64,000 nt of DNA from Brachynemurus nebulosus (GCA_035578155.1 JAPWDM010000003.1:64906142-64970141); one strand, 5' to 3'. Shown: positions 1 through 10,598, numbered from the stretch's first letter. Made by a program: numbers and translations. Notes: a model not told the origin generated them from the sequence alone.

Positions 1-1845
1 AAAAATTTTTTTTTTTTATTTATGCACAATGTTGCATTTTATTTGAAAGTTAAAATATTTGGTTAAGAAAATGAACTGGTAAGTTGTGAAATTAGTTTTA
101 ATGTGATTGGGTTTGGATATTTTGAAGTTTGGAGTTTGTGATGTGTGTGGAAATAAAATTTGTTTAGGACAATACTTATCTTAATTATCCATATAGTATA
201 GAATCGACTAATCCGAGCTTCGTGGACTTATGGCTATCGTCCTTGATATATATATCACATTTTAAAGTGTTTCTAAATAATACGTATATGACTAAATCTT
301 CTTGGTTATTCCTGTTACATAAATTAAGTTTTAAAATAAATGTAAATACAGTAAATCGTACAATTCTGAGATGTAAAATGTTATTTCAGAATTTTTTTTT
401 TTTTATATGGAAATATTAAATGAATCATAATTATGACTCAATGATTCCAAATGGTAATTATCTGAGACATTGTAACTTGCTACTGGGGAATTTTTTTTAG
501 TTCTGCTACCATTTGTAGCGAAAAATTTAAATAAAAAAAATTATTTTAGAAAATAATTGTATTTTATTATGTTAAATGGTTTTTTTTTGGGATATTGGTG
601 TGGTCGCTACATATGGGGTCAAATTAATGATAATTTTAAGCAGAGGCATATCCTTGGTTAGTCCCTAGATGTTGGTGGGAAATGCAAGAGCTACGTGGAA
701 GCGATTTTACCGTGGATTTTCCCCGACCTAATTAAAAAGACCCCTGAAAGTGTACATCGAAATAAAACGAAATAAAACCTTCGGTCAAATATTAACAATT
801 TTATTACAAATTTAAAATTTTCTGTAAGCGTCAAATACAATTTCAAAAAAACATTTTATTTTAAGTAAGAAAACAATTCAAATTTTAAAAGTCTCGTGAA
901 CATATGGAACAATTATATAATAGATTGATAAACAATTCATTATTGAAAATAAATATATACGTTACAAGTTAAGGTGGTACAACCCAAAAAAAATATTTAA
1001 GTTCTCTTTTAAATTTATAAACTCGTTAGTTAATAAAAATTTAATTTGTCCATGTTACATCTCAGTACTGTATTTAATAAACCTTCTAAGTAATTAAGTA
1101 TTCGCTTTAATTGCAAAGTTTTATAATAAAAATGTAAATAACACATTAAGTTAATTTGATATAGTAAATAAAAACATGTTTGGCCACATAGTTAAACCTT
1201 TTTTTTTAAAATTAATTTGATTTAATATTTTAAGTGGTGAAAGTCAAACTAGAAATATTTAATTGAAAACATGTGATATTCCGAGATTAAGTTTGGTGTG
1301 TCGTAAACTTATCAACTAAACTAAACTAATCTTATAATTAGCAAATTACGAAATATTATATAAATGAAACTTATTAACAAATTGACTGGTGGCACGAGCT
1401 ACTGGACTAGGGGTTTACTCAAATTTGTCGCGTTGAACGGATTCTAGACGGTGTAAAACCTTTGGTTTACCGAACAAGACCGTAATCCAACATTTTACGA
1501 CGTGAATTGATACCATAGCAAAAATAGTGACTCGACCAAAATATAACCTACACTAAACTAACTAAATAAATTTTAAACTAGCCAAGAAAGTATTTTTTTC
1601 CAAAATACCCAATTAGCCGTATCACACCTTATATGGTTTTAGAAAGGAAGAAAACACCGGGTCATTCATATGATTATAATTTCGGAATACCACATTTAAA
1701 AATTCGCCACGAGGGCATTTTCAATAATAATGAATGAAATAAAATATTACCAAATTTCACATGATTAAATTTAAATAGATTTTCGTTTGTAAAATAACAT
1801 TAATATATAAAAATTTGAAAATTGGATAAGACATTTAAAAAATTA
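1..1845. other. AT-rich region, no gene seen
   Basis: This stretch is very AT-rich with many short poly-T and poly-A runs. It holds no open frame above about 65 codons and no inverted or tandem repeat that I could match elsewhere in the window. A slightly less AT-rich patch lies at about 600-770 and another at about 1385-1510, both unexplained. Confidence 0.6.
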
Positions 1846-1848
1846 TAG

Positions 1849-2079
1849 CACATATCACCTGAATTTGAAAGCGTGGAAACTTATTTAAATTTACAAATGA
1901 AAGGAATTACCAAAAACATGTTTACGCAAATTGCTAAAGTTTTAAATAAATTTCCTTGCTTAAATGATTTAGTTGAAAAAAAATTACTTAGCTTTTATAT
2001 TAGTCGACCAAAGAAAATATTTTTGCTTCATTGTAATTACTCCAAATTCGTTTGTGAATCATCTGAAGGATTTTTATAA
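1849..2079 (+). pseudogene. possible coding fossil, family unknown
   Basis: An open frame runs between stop codons from 1849 to the TAA ending at 2079 (76 codons). It has no ATG near its start; the first in-frame alternative is a GTG at 1873. The peptide has mixed composition, with the stretches QIAKVLNKFPCLNDLVEKK and NYSKFVCESSEGFL, and is less lysine/phenylalanine-monotone than most chance frames here. It ends at a poly-T tract. I do not recognise a domain. It may be a remnant of a transposase or host exon, or a chance frame. Confidence 0.2.
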
Positions 2080-2581
2080 ATTTTTTTTTTATTTTTATTT
2101 TATTTTTTTTTTTTTTGAATAGATGAAACATTTTTATAAGTACTTTTGATATTTTCAGTTCGACCGCTCGGCATCAAGAGAGAGAGTTCCTTTTTTTTTT
2201 TATTTTGGTCACTTAGAAAGGATCTTACCCCTTCCACTTGTTTTTTACCATTTTTTGATAAACATCAAGAATCAGAAAGGAAATATTACTTAATCATTCA
2301 AATGATTCTAGAAATTTGTATTACATAATTTGAAATAACAAAATTAATATATATATTAACTCAATACAATACCACTAGGCGATGCATTGTTTTTTTTTTT
2401 TTTGATAAATGATATGATCTAAATCGATTATGAATTTACGTATCCTACCAATAGATGGTAGTGATTTAAATTTTTAAATAAAATGGGTGAATTAAAAATT
2501 TGGATTTGCTAGTTGTGCCAATAGATGGCAACAATTTAATTTTGAAAATGCAAAATGCTAATGTTATTATAAATAATTGAG

Positions 2582-2607
2582 TGTAGCGACAAGGTATTGT
2601 CGCTACA
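2582..2607. repeat. short perfect hairpin
   Basis: TGTAGCGACA and its exact reverse complement are separated by six bases (AGGTAT). The stem is 10 bp, in an AT-rich setting just upstream of a family E copy. A related word, GGTCGCTACA, occurs at about 603. It could be the end of an unrecognised element. Confidence 0.55.
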
Positions 2608-2708
2608 GGTCGTATTTTATTTCTAGTGACTTTTTAGGAGTAAACGAATATAAGTACTTTAAGAAGAATTAGTCTGCGAATACATTGGTACCTTAGGTTC
2701 AAATTTAT

Positions 2709-3136
2709 AATACCCTTGTCGCAGCATCCTGCATAACATAGCGAATTTTCATTTACAAAAATTAGTTTTTCTCGGAAACTAGTTGACATAGAATAATAGT
2801 TTAAAGATCTTTTTTTATGTGATTTTTTTCCTCTTTTCAATGGCGTAAAAAAATTCTGCAAAAATTTTTAAATGAGTTGGAACTAAAAACTAATTTTTTT
2901 ACGAAAAATGCCCTCAAAACCATGTTCTGGGCATCGGACGTGTCTGGCTAACGAACTTGTCCAACGGTTTGGGACTTCTAACATCTTCACCAAATTCCGG
3001 AAAAGTAGAACCTTTCGTTCGAGAGTTATCGTGCGGGCACATATATACATTATAAACTTCTGCCATAGTCCCGGGCTCAAGTCGCACCATGACAGTGGCT
3101 GTAATAGCTGAATTCCATTCTGGAAATTCATTAACA
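2709..3136 (+). mobile_element. interspersed repeat family E, copy 1
   Basis: This copy starts with TACCCTTGTCGCAGCATCC and continues through GCATAACATAGCGAATTTTC, CGGAAACTAGTTGA, GGCATCGGACGTGTCTGGCT, CGTTCGAGAGTTATCGTGCG and AGTCCCGGGCTCAAGTCGCA to CTGGAAATTC. The same ordered blocks recur at 37.1, 43.6, 44.0, 45.7 and 58-59 kb. The 5' block TAGCGAATTTCC and the 3' block GGAAATTCGCTA (intact in other copies) are inverse complements, so the family has short subterminal inverted repeats. Overlapping frames of about 70-100 codons on both strands are not conserved between copies and are probably chance. Confidence 0.7.
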
Positions 3137-3215
3137 CGAAATATGTAACGCATGTATATAACGAAAAGTGGATCTTTTCCTCATAAAACACATTTCATTA
3201 TACTGTGAAAATTTT

Positions 3216-4112
3216 CGGTACTTTGAAACAGGTGGAACCAAATGGTAACATAATATTACTCTACTAAACCAAATAAAATCTGCATAATACTGGAGTTTTT
3301 GATAATGATGAATAATAGAAGTATGTGAGAATGTTAAGTAATTTTTGTCATAAACTGTAACTTAACCTCCTCCCTCCCCCCAATCACACCCTCTCATAAT
3401 AAAAGGCATAGTTAAAGGTACCTCTATATGTACTTTGCTTATAATAACAATTACTAATATTAATGTACCTAATGTATCCATTGAATATGTATAAAACTCT
3501 TACAAAAGATGATATCGTAAGTATACCTCGTATTTAAGTGAATGTACCCCCATCAGATATGGTTCGGAGGTTTTAGTTGATAACATTGGGAAATATATTT
3601 TATGGTATACAGAGATGAAGCAGCCGGCTATATATTTGTTTATGTTACTTCCGATAAAATGTATACATAACAAAAGTCTTCCTCCCCGGAAGGGAGAAGG
3701 AACCATATTTTAAAGCCTATAAATAATAATACTTATAATAGGAGTGGTATTTATTTTTCTTTTTTTTAATACTGAGGGAATTTGTTTTTTTGTGTTTTCC
3801 TCTTCCATTTCTTTTTTTTTTTTCGTAGATGCGTTATTGTTTGTGGTGGTATCCGCGGAACAGATATTATGAAAATTGTCACTCCTGACAGAGCGTCGCA
3901 GAGACATTATGGGAAAGTTTAATTTGTTTAAGGGGATTATATTATAATAAAACTAGTTGCTTCAGGAAGTTTATATTTCATAAATTTCTAATCTTTTCTC
4001 TGTTTTTTATTTTCGAATAACAATGGCTTCTAGTGTTCCGTACAGTAAAACGGTGCACTTATAAAATCATGACAAAAATTCCTTGTTGTCAAATATAAAA
4101 GAATTATAAAAG
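3216..4112. other. no gene; pyrimidine-rich tract inside
   Basis: Mostly AT-rich sequence with a C/T-rich run at about 3364-3398 and poly-T at 3810-3825. A frame of 68 codons on the minus strand (3500-3706) has no recognisable feature. No repeat partner was found in the window. Confidence 0.5.
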
Positions 4113-4120
4113 TGTGTTTC

Positions 4121-5072
4121 CAGGGCCGGTGCGACCATATAAGCGAATTAGGCGACTAAACCAACGGCGATAATAAGATGAACCATACTTTGGAATTTCG
4201 CGCTCAACATAACTGCTATTCAAATCTTTCCAACGCCTATAGTTTTTATAGTGATCGGAAAACGACACTTCATATTACACGATCTGATGTTATTTCAATT
4301 AATAACAGAAATGATTCCAGACTACAAGAATGATGCAGGAAAGACTGGCAGGCTTGGTGACAGTATCAGTTGAACAAGACCATCGTCAAGCGCAAACAAT
4401 ATTTATCACATATTATACACTGCTGATCCGATTGAGAGAAAGAAAAATGCATATGTATTGGTCACACAGCTATAAAAAAAAGAACATTAGGAATTTATTG
4501 AGTAAACAAATCATTATATATGTATACAGGGTGGAATTTTGATAACTCTTATACCTTTTGGTAAATTTCGATAAAAAATTTTACGATGACTAAGAATAGA
4601 ATTTGTTGGAAACAACATAGCTATGTTTTTTCCAACAAATTCCGTTCTAAAGCATCGTAAAATTTTATCGAAATATAAAATTTTGTGATAACTTGGAACA
4701 GAATTTGTTGGAAATAACATAGCTTAAAACGTAGCTGTGTTGTTTCCAACAAATTCCGTTCTAAATCATCGTAAAATTTTGTCGAAATTCCCCAAAAGTA
4801 TAAGAGTTATTAAAATTCCACCCTGTATACATATATAATGATTTGTTTACACAAAAAATTTCGAATGTTTTTTTTTTATATCTGTGTGATCAATCCATAC
4901 ACATTTTTCTTTCTCTCAGTGTATTTTGTGAAAAACTTTTACATGTTAAAAGTTGAAGATTCATTGTATGATATTTATTTAACTGTTATTATGCCTGAAT
5001 AAGTGTTTATCAAGTTCTGAGGCGCCAAAGGATATTTCGTTTCGGGCACCGAAGAACTTTGCGCCGGCCCTG
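4121..5072. mobile_element. hAT-like non-autonomous element with perfect 8-bp target duplication
   Basis: The ends are CAGGGCCGGTGCGACC on the left and, reverse-complemented, CAGGGCCGGCGCAAAG on the right. The 8 bases on each side are identical: TGTGTTTC at 4113-4120 and 5073-5080. CAGGG ends plus an 8-bp target duplication are the hallmark of hAT transposons. At 952 bp with no long frame it carries no transposase and must rely on one in trans. A foldback occupies about half of it (see 4434-4918). Confidence 0.85.
4434..4918. repeat. large imperfect palindrome with CAGGGTGG foldback MITE at its core
   Basis: The left arm (GAGAGAAAGAAAAATG, GTCACACAG, AAACAAATCATTATATATG) is mirrored by the right arm (CATATATAATGATTTGTTT, CTGTGTGATCAAT, CATTTTTCTTTCTCTC). 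Inside, a unit at 4527-4825 starts CAGGGTGGAATTTTGATAAC, ends in its complement, and is bounded by TA on both sides. The core also has smaller hairpins around AATTTGTTGGAA. Since the arms continue beyond the TA-bounded unit, either the host element was itself palindromic or the duplication enlarged after insertion. Confidence 0.8.
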
Positions 5073-5080
5073 TGTGTTTC

Positions 5081-5808
5081 TTTTGTTCGAATTTTGATAA
5101 AAATTCCCAGAGATCAATAGCTAAAATCGAAAATATTTCTTGAACTCATGTCATTTTTTAATAATCTTGAGTATCGGCTTAGTAAAACCTCAATGTATTA
5201 CCATGAACCTCTTTGAAAAAAAGCGTCTGCGTTAAACCTTCGCTTGTAATTTAAAAAAAAAAATAAATTGTGTGGATCAGTTCACGTATAGACGGAAAAA
5301 AAACTCCAATAAAACCTCAAAAAAAAAAATTCAATAAAACAAAAAAATTTTATTGTACGGTAGATGAACGAAATTTTTTTTCTTCGGAACCCGAATTGAA
5401 ACAGATGTTCTGAAAAATATGTATCTATTTAATAAAACGATTTTTTTTTAAATAAATAAATTCATTAATTTTTATACCATTTGCATAAAATACGTGAAAA
5501 TTAAATACCGTATAGAAGCTTCGTATGTTCAATTCCTACATTCGTTGCGGAAGGGGGTTAGGCGGGGTTTGGGGGTTGGGGGCTTGGATGGTGGTGTGTG
5601 AATGGGAAGTTTGTATATTTAAACGCGAACTGATTTTCAACTAAATATAAAATAATAATATATGTAAATTTTAATATTATATTAAAAATTCATACTCTAT
5701 AAAATTATCTGCTTGTATTTAAAATAGCGTTCATCGTTCGTTATTTGTAGGATTTTTGTGAAAAAAAATTCTTCACTAATAATATTTTTATAGTAAATAA
5801 AACTGTTA
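5081..5808. other. no gene; contains a G-quadruplex-type tract
   Basis: AT-rich sequence apart from a G-rich strip at 5553-5582, listed separately. Poly-A and poly-T stretches occur at 5250-5350 and 5370-5450. An 84-codon minus-strand frame at 5697-5951 overlaps the Helitron start and shows no protein signature. Confidence 0.5.
5553..5582 (+). other. G-quadruplex candidate
   Basis: Four G runs of 5, 4, 5 and 5 bases (5553-5557, 5564-5567, 5571-5575, 5578-5582) are separated by loops of 6, 3 and 2 bases. This fits the usual four-run G4 pattern on the plus strand and stands out in very AT-rich surroundings. Confidence 0.6.
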
Positions 5809-6350
5809 TCTATACATATAATAAAATTGTAAGGAGACCATTTCTGTACATCGAATATTTTTTGAAAATTGTACTGGTACTGTAAATAGTTATCGATGTA
5901 GATGCCAAAACAGCGATCTTTAGAATTTTTGTCTGTCTGTTTACGTATCACGCAAAAACTATTGGACGGATTTTAATGAAATTTGGTATGATGATAACTT
6001 ATTACCTGGGCCAAAATCTAAAATACTTTTTACTCCGGGAAAATTTCTCATTCCCATGGGAAAATGGAAAAATCATTTTGAGCATGTGCACACATTAGGC
6101 AAAAACTATTGGACGGATTTTAATAAAATTTTAGTGTGGTGATAACTTATTACCTAGGGCAACATTTAAGATACATTTTACTCCGGGAAAATGCCTCATT
6201 CGCACGGGAAAATAGAAAAACCATTTTGAGCATGTGCCCGCACTACACACAAATTATTATTCTTTGCAAGTTCTGTATAATTATTACACTTACACAATTC
6301 TCATTGAGTTTATAACAATGCTTTGCGCGAACGACGTCGCGGGTACGGCA
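5809..6350 (+). mobile_element. non-autonomous Helitron, copy 1 (two internal 147-bp units)
   Basis: It begins TCTATACATATAATAAAATT after a host A. Near the 3' end the sequence GCGCGAACGACGTCGCGGG can fold (CGCGA at 6326-6330 with TCGCG at 6337-6341), matching the short 3' hairpin of Helitrons. The terminal CTAG is degraded to a sequence near GGCAAC. The inside carries repeats that start CGCAAAAACTATTGGACGG at 5951 and about 6098 (147 bp apart), plus a partial one near 6246. No Rep/helicase frame is present. Confidence 0.75.
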
Positions 6351-7176
6351 ACTTTTTAAATAAACTTAAATCTAAAAATACAAAATAATTTTATTACATA
6401 ACTATGTATTTTAAATATTTTTAATTTAAACAACAGTTTGTTCATGTAAATAATATGTTATTGTATAATAATTATAAACAATAAAAATGTACAATAAAAG
6501 AATTTAACAGACAGACAAAAATGTAATTAAAAACGCTATTAATTATTTTGAATTCGGCGTTGATGCCATTCCAGGAAATATTAAAATGATATAGGTTAGT
6601 TAATTAACAAAATTTTTATATTATATAATTGCGTTAAAAATGGAAATTCTGTTTTCAATTTCCAATTTCTTTATAACATTCTTAAACAGGGAAATTCTCT
6701 TTACTCTCTCATGTCTTTGCCTTGTGCTCAAGAACGCAGACTATGTTTCTAAATTGAATTGTCACCTTTCGATAATAAATTGCGAAAATACCATATAGAA
6801 ATACATTGGAAGCCACAAAGATATAATTTCGTGTCCAAATTTATGAAATTTTATCCGCTCTGGGCATGTACGTTGAGGACTAAACACATGAGTGAATTTT
6901 CCGGTCCTGATAATTTTGACTCAATATGTTTTTCGCTCAGATTTTTCTGTGTGATTTTGGTAGTAATAAAATTTTTGCACAAGAATTCCGCTGCAAATGT
7001 ATTTTCAAAAAAAAAAAAAAAAAAAAAAAAAATACGATTCCTAGATAATCGCTTTTAAAATGACAAATTTATTTTTTTCATATTCGATATTGAACATTCG
7101 AAAGTTTATACACAATTTCTCAAAAGTTTCAAAGCCATACAATTCGAACAGTACAATAGAATGGCGACAGTTTACG
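6351..7176. other. no gene; poly-A tract
   Basis: AT-rich sequence with a 20-plus-base poly-A run at about 7010-7031. A 99-codon plus-strand frame (6759-7058) ends in that run; it has no domain I recognise and its tail is simply poly-lysine from poly-A. Confidence 0.5.
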
Positions 7177-7186
7177 TACTGCTTAT

Positions 7187-7548
7187 TATGGAGTGTATAA
7201 TATATAAGGAGGACTATCTTGTACGGAAAACAATAGAAAAAAAGTTCAAAAAGTGTCCCGTCTTAAGTACTAAATAACAGTTCAAAACCTCGCCAGAATA
7301 GCGCTAGAGTAGCAAAAGAGTATAGTGATTTTTTTGTGTTGAGTTTTATAAAAATTTTTAAAGTAATACAACTATTATATGTAACAATTATAATAAAAAA
7401 ACAATAATTACATAACAACGCGGATGTTTTTCTTTCCTTGGTTACTTCTCTAAATTTTCCCTTTTGCTACAGTAGCGCCACCACTATTTACGCCTATCTA
7501 TGGACACTTTTTGATACAGAGATGGTGCTCCTGATATCTACCCTCCAT
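7187..7548. mobile_element. small inverted-repeat element with 9-10 bp target duplication (Mutator-like?)
   Basis: ACTGCTTAT occurs at 7178-7186 and again at 7549-7557, and a preceding T extends the match to 10 bp. Between them the ends are imperfect inverted repeats: TATGGAGTG with AGGAGGACTATCT, AAAAAGTGTCC and AGCGCTAGAGTAGCAAAA on the left, and complements of GGAGCACCATCT, AAAAAGTGTCC and GGCGCTACTGTAGCAAAA on the right. A 9-10 bp duplication is typical of Mutator-like elements. At about 360 bp it codes for nothing. The exact terminal base is uncertain by one position. Confidence 0.6.
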
Positions 7549-7557
7549 ACTGCTTAT

Positions 7558-8542
7558 ATTATATTATACCGAGCAGCAGTTAAAAATAGCTAAAACTTCG
7601 GATCTAATGTTCCGATCATTATTAAATTTGGTGAGAATATTTTTGAGATAATGTACCTAAAGTATATGTAATCAAGAATAAATTTTTCGGACCATCTCAA
7701 CCGTGTATAACCCCTTAATTATTAGTTTACATATATGCGGATATTTAAACAGTGGCCTGCATGTTAAAATCGAATCAAAATTATAATCAATAAAAAGGGT
7801 TAAACGTACATAAAACGTAATTAAAAAATTCATTAATTATTTACATCAATCACATTTATGGCAGAGGGGGACCCATTCGTAATTCGAATAAAATAGGTTC
7901 CTTTTCATATAATGTACATATTCGAATAATGATAATTGATAATATTGTATAACAGCACATTACTATTAATATCATGACGAGATAAATAAAAAGATATTAT
8001 TTTTAGATGAATTGGGTTAGACTAGGTTGATAGGTCACGTCAGATGATTTACTAATGGACCCGTAACACAGTTGTGATGAATAATTGAACTGAAATAGAG
8101 ATATCATTACAAACGAGAATGGAGCTAGTATATATAGACATTATCGATCTGGACAATCAGCTCTTTTATTCGTCAACGAACAGGTACCATATTTATTTGA
8201 TTTGATTATTTTTAGTAATTCTAGGAAAGAAAATCTATAATGAATGTGTTGCATTTTTTTTATTTTATATTCTGTCTTAATTTAGATCTCCAAGAAATTT
8301 GTCCCTTCGCACATAATTTTTTAGACTACTCTCAAAACAATTTTTTTGTACAAGATTTAAATTTTCTTGTTCCAAAAAACAAAAAGAAAAAAAAAATTGA
8401 TTCAAAGAAATTTAATTTTTAAACAAAGAAATCGTTTCGAGAGTGAAAATCTCAATTAATTTACACCAAAAAAAGTTTTCTTAATTTCTTCCAGTATTGA
8501 AAAGTGGGTACGAAAAACTTTTTCCATTTACTTTGTGAGAAC
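7558..8542. other. no gene seen
   Basis: AT-rich with a weak patch of mixed composition at 8030-8180. A 60-codon frame at 8240-8422 ends in lysines from an A-rich run and is unlikely to be real. No repeat partner was found. Confidence 0.5.
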
Positions 8543-8544
8543 TA

Positions 8545-8829
8545 GAGTGAGAGGACATTGGGCCGCACAAACGCGTTTCCAAGAGCCGACCAATTTTTTA
8601 TAGCGGGTTCTAGCACACGCTACGTCGTCAAAAGTATGGTGACGCCTAGAGCCGGGGGTGCCCACACTTTTGATACGGCAGTGTACCCCAACATTAAGTA
8701 CAGTACCACGTCAAAAGTGTGGGCACCCCCGTGGGATAAGGTTTCCCCATATTATTGACGACGTAGTGTGTGCTAGAACCCGGTATAAAAAATTGGTAAC
8801 CCCCTTTGTGCGGACCAATGTCCTCACTC
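8545..8829. mobile_element. foldback MITE, TA target
   Basis: Almost the whole element is one inverted repeat. Left blocks GAGTGAGAGGACATTGG, CCAATTTTTTATA, GGGTTCTAGCACACGCTACG and GGGGGTGCCCACACTTTTGA are answered in reverse order by CAAAAGTGTGGGCACCCCCG, CGTAGTGTGTGCTAGAACCC, TATAAAAAATTGG and CCAATGTCCTCACTC. TA flanks both ends (8543-8544, 8830-8831), which suggests a Tc1/mariner-type target. The GC-rich arms stand out from their surroundings. Two overlapping short frames here follow from the arms and are not genes. Confidence 0.75.
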
Positions 8830-8899
8830 TAGTTAAGAACTTTTCAATTGTGAGACCAAAAAATTTGATACTTAAGATGGCTCATTCAATCAAAAATTA

Positions 8900-9570
8900 T
8901 TTTGGTTAAATTGTATTGGTATCTTTCGAAGATGTAGCCAATCAAATTTTCGAAAATCGAAAACCTAATTTAAAGTAAAGAAAATGGTTGCCCATCGGGG
9001 TATGTTCAAATCATTGACGGGGTATGTTCAAATTCAGAAGAAAGATCTTCTGATATCCAATTTGCCGACCATTCTCAGAGTGAACTGATGAATTAACAAT
9101 TTTTTTGAGATTTATAGTAAAAGAAAGTTGTGTAGGAGAGGTGAAATTATTAAAGAAAGAATGTGGACTAGGAAATCCCTTAAAATTTTTGTTTCTTCTT
9201 TTTATTTAAAACAGAAAACTTTAAGAGTTTTCCCAATTTATTTTGATTCAAATGCTAAGAGAAGAAAACCATTTTGTCCAATCATTGTTTCCAAATAATT
9301 ACGAAGATGGGACAGAGTATTATCAAAGCATTAACTTGTCATGGACAGCACACTATAAGAAACTCAGTAGTAGACAAGTTTGAAGCTAGTCCAAAGGAAG
9401 CTAATATCGCACAAATCTTTCATGTTCTCAATTCAATTCTAATACCATTTAACATTTAACAAATAACAAATAACTTGCAGAACTACAACACTATATACCT
9501 ATATAATCAATTTTATATACAAAAACATGATTTAAAGCTGTTACATCTATAAACCATTACATCTATTACA
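8900..9570. other. unique patch with short frames and splice-like borders
   Basis: No repeat was found here, except a tandem doubling of GGGGTATGTTCAAAT at 8998-9033. Two short frames read through 8960-9075, and a strong acceptor-like tract (TTTGTTTCTTCTTTTTATTT then ACAG ending at 9214) precedes a frame of 27 codons ended by a stop. A 61-codon plus-strand frame lies at 9274-9459. The frames compete and none is clearly coding. This is the least repeat-like patch of the first 10 kb. Confidence 0.3.
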
Positions 9571-9571
9571 G

Positions 9572-9661
9572 ATAACTCCCATGTTTACGGCATTGCTAGG
9601 TCTGGAATTATCCCGTGCCGAAAATCAAAATGAATTAAGTTATTTGGTGCGAGACAGTCAG
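9572..9661 (+). CDS. candidate 30-codon internal exon
   Basis: ATCTATTACAG directly precedes this stretch and CAG|GTACAA follows it, so acceptor and donor consensus bound exactly 90 bases (30 codons). The first frame is open throughout and reads ITPMFTALLGLELSR followed by AENQNELSYLVRDSQ, a balanced composition rare in this window. I do not recognise the protein. Against it: the last bases, GACAGTCAGG, are where similarity to repeat family F begins (second copy ending about 47070), so the donor may be part of a transposable element and the open frame chance. Confidence 0.22.
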
Positions 9662-9890
9662 GTACAAAAGTATAGGTCAGCGAAAAATTTTTCTTTTATC
9701 AAAAATTAAATAATGTATTATTATTTTTCAGTTATTATATTTGTATACCACTTGTTTTTTTTTAATTTCCGCGCGCTTATGTTGTAGCAATATAAAAGTA
9801 TTGTTGAAAAAGCGTTGTAAAAACGTTGTAAAATGATGTTTATCAATAATATTTCAAAAACGGCGCGGTCAATAATTTTTATTTGTTATT
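9650..9890 (+). mobile_element. repeat family F, left part (copy 1)
   Basis: GACAGTCAGGTACAAAAGTA, AAAATTTTTCTTTTATCAAA, TTCCGCGCGCTTATGTTGTA and GCGTTGTAAAAACGTTGTAA recur in reverse orientation at 46.9-47.07 kb. The copy is broken at 9890 by the insertion listed next and resumes at about 10599. Confidence 0.75.
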
Positions 9891-10598
9891 AACTTCCCAT
9901 AGGAAGTTATTATAATGGGTCCGATTTTACGAATCGCTAATTTTGACATATCTCCACGTTTCACGGTCACTAGAATCCGAATCCATCGTTTTTAGCGTGA
10001 TGTCTGGGCGTGCGTTCGTTAGTTCGTTCGTTCGTTCGTGAATTTTTTTTCGTCTCGCATATCTCGAGAACAAATGATGATATCAACTCCGGACTAATTT
10101 CATTAGATGCGTAATCAAAAAATGAAGACCGGTAAAGTTTTCAGCAAATTAGGATTAGCGGTTTGTTTTTTGTGGCAAAAAAACAGAATTAACTTTATTA
10201 AGATAACATAGATTATATGGATTTTTTATCATAACATTATTATATAATGGCCTAAAAACCTTCCTTGATGTTAAAAACGCCAGTATATTATTATAAAATT
10301 TAAAAAAAAAAAAAAAGACAAAAAAAAACGAAATAAGAAACTGTTTTTGAAATATATTTTGTCTTGCATATCTTGAGAACAAATGATGTTATCATTTGTT
10401 TGATAAGGGTGGAGCTCCCACCCTTAGGTACAGAAGTCGAAGCCCCCGGTATGGTGCAAGGGGCAAAGTCTCTATCGGGGGCCCAGAGGAGAAGTTGCCC
10501 GAAATGGAAAAAGAATTATTTATGTACAGTAGTCTCTAGTCTTTAAGGACACCCAATGGGAAGTTGACAGTGTGGGTAGACCTGTCCCCCAAATTTTT
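9891..10598 (+). mobile_element. 0.7-kb insertion inside family F
   Basis: It starts AACTTCCCATAGGAAGTTAT and near the end has CAATGGGAAGTTGACAG. It carries a (CGTT)n microsatellite at about 10011-10038 and a GC-richer 3' third (10400-10560). The second F copy runs uninterrupted across this point (TTATTTCTTATT joined to AAATATGGTTTGTAAC, read in the reverse direction), so this block is an insertion or was lost there. CTCGCATATCTCGAGAACAA at about 10055 and CTTGCATATCTTGAGAACAA at about 10362 form an internal direct repeat about 307 bp apart. No transposase frame. Confidence 0.7.

Noticed and set aside
2883..3191. Overlapping 67-102 codon frames on both strands
   Set aside because: They fall in repeat family E, and the other E copies do not keep the frames open.
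5951..6250. CRISPR-like regular spacing of repeats
   Set aside because: The repeated block is about 147 bp with little non-repeated spacer, lies in a Helitron, and the sequence is eukaryotic.
8558..8909. Two overlapping frames of 66 and 83 codons
   Set aside because: They read through the arms of a foldback MITE and past its end.
9215..9298. Exon KTLRVFPIYFDSNAKRRK after a strong acceptor
   Set aside because: The frame stops after 27 codons, another frame in the same stretch is equally open, and no donor sits at a sensible place.
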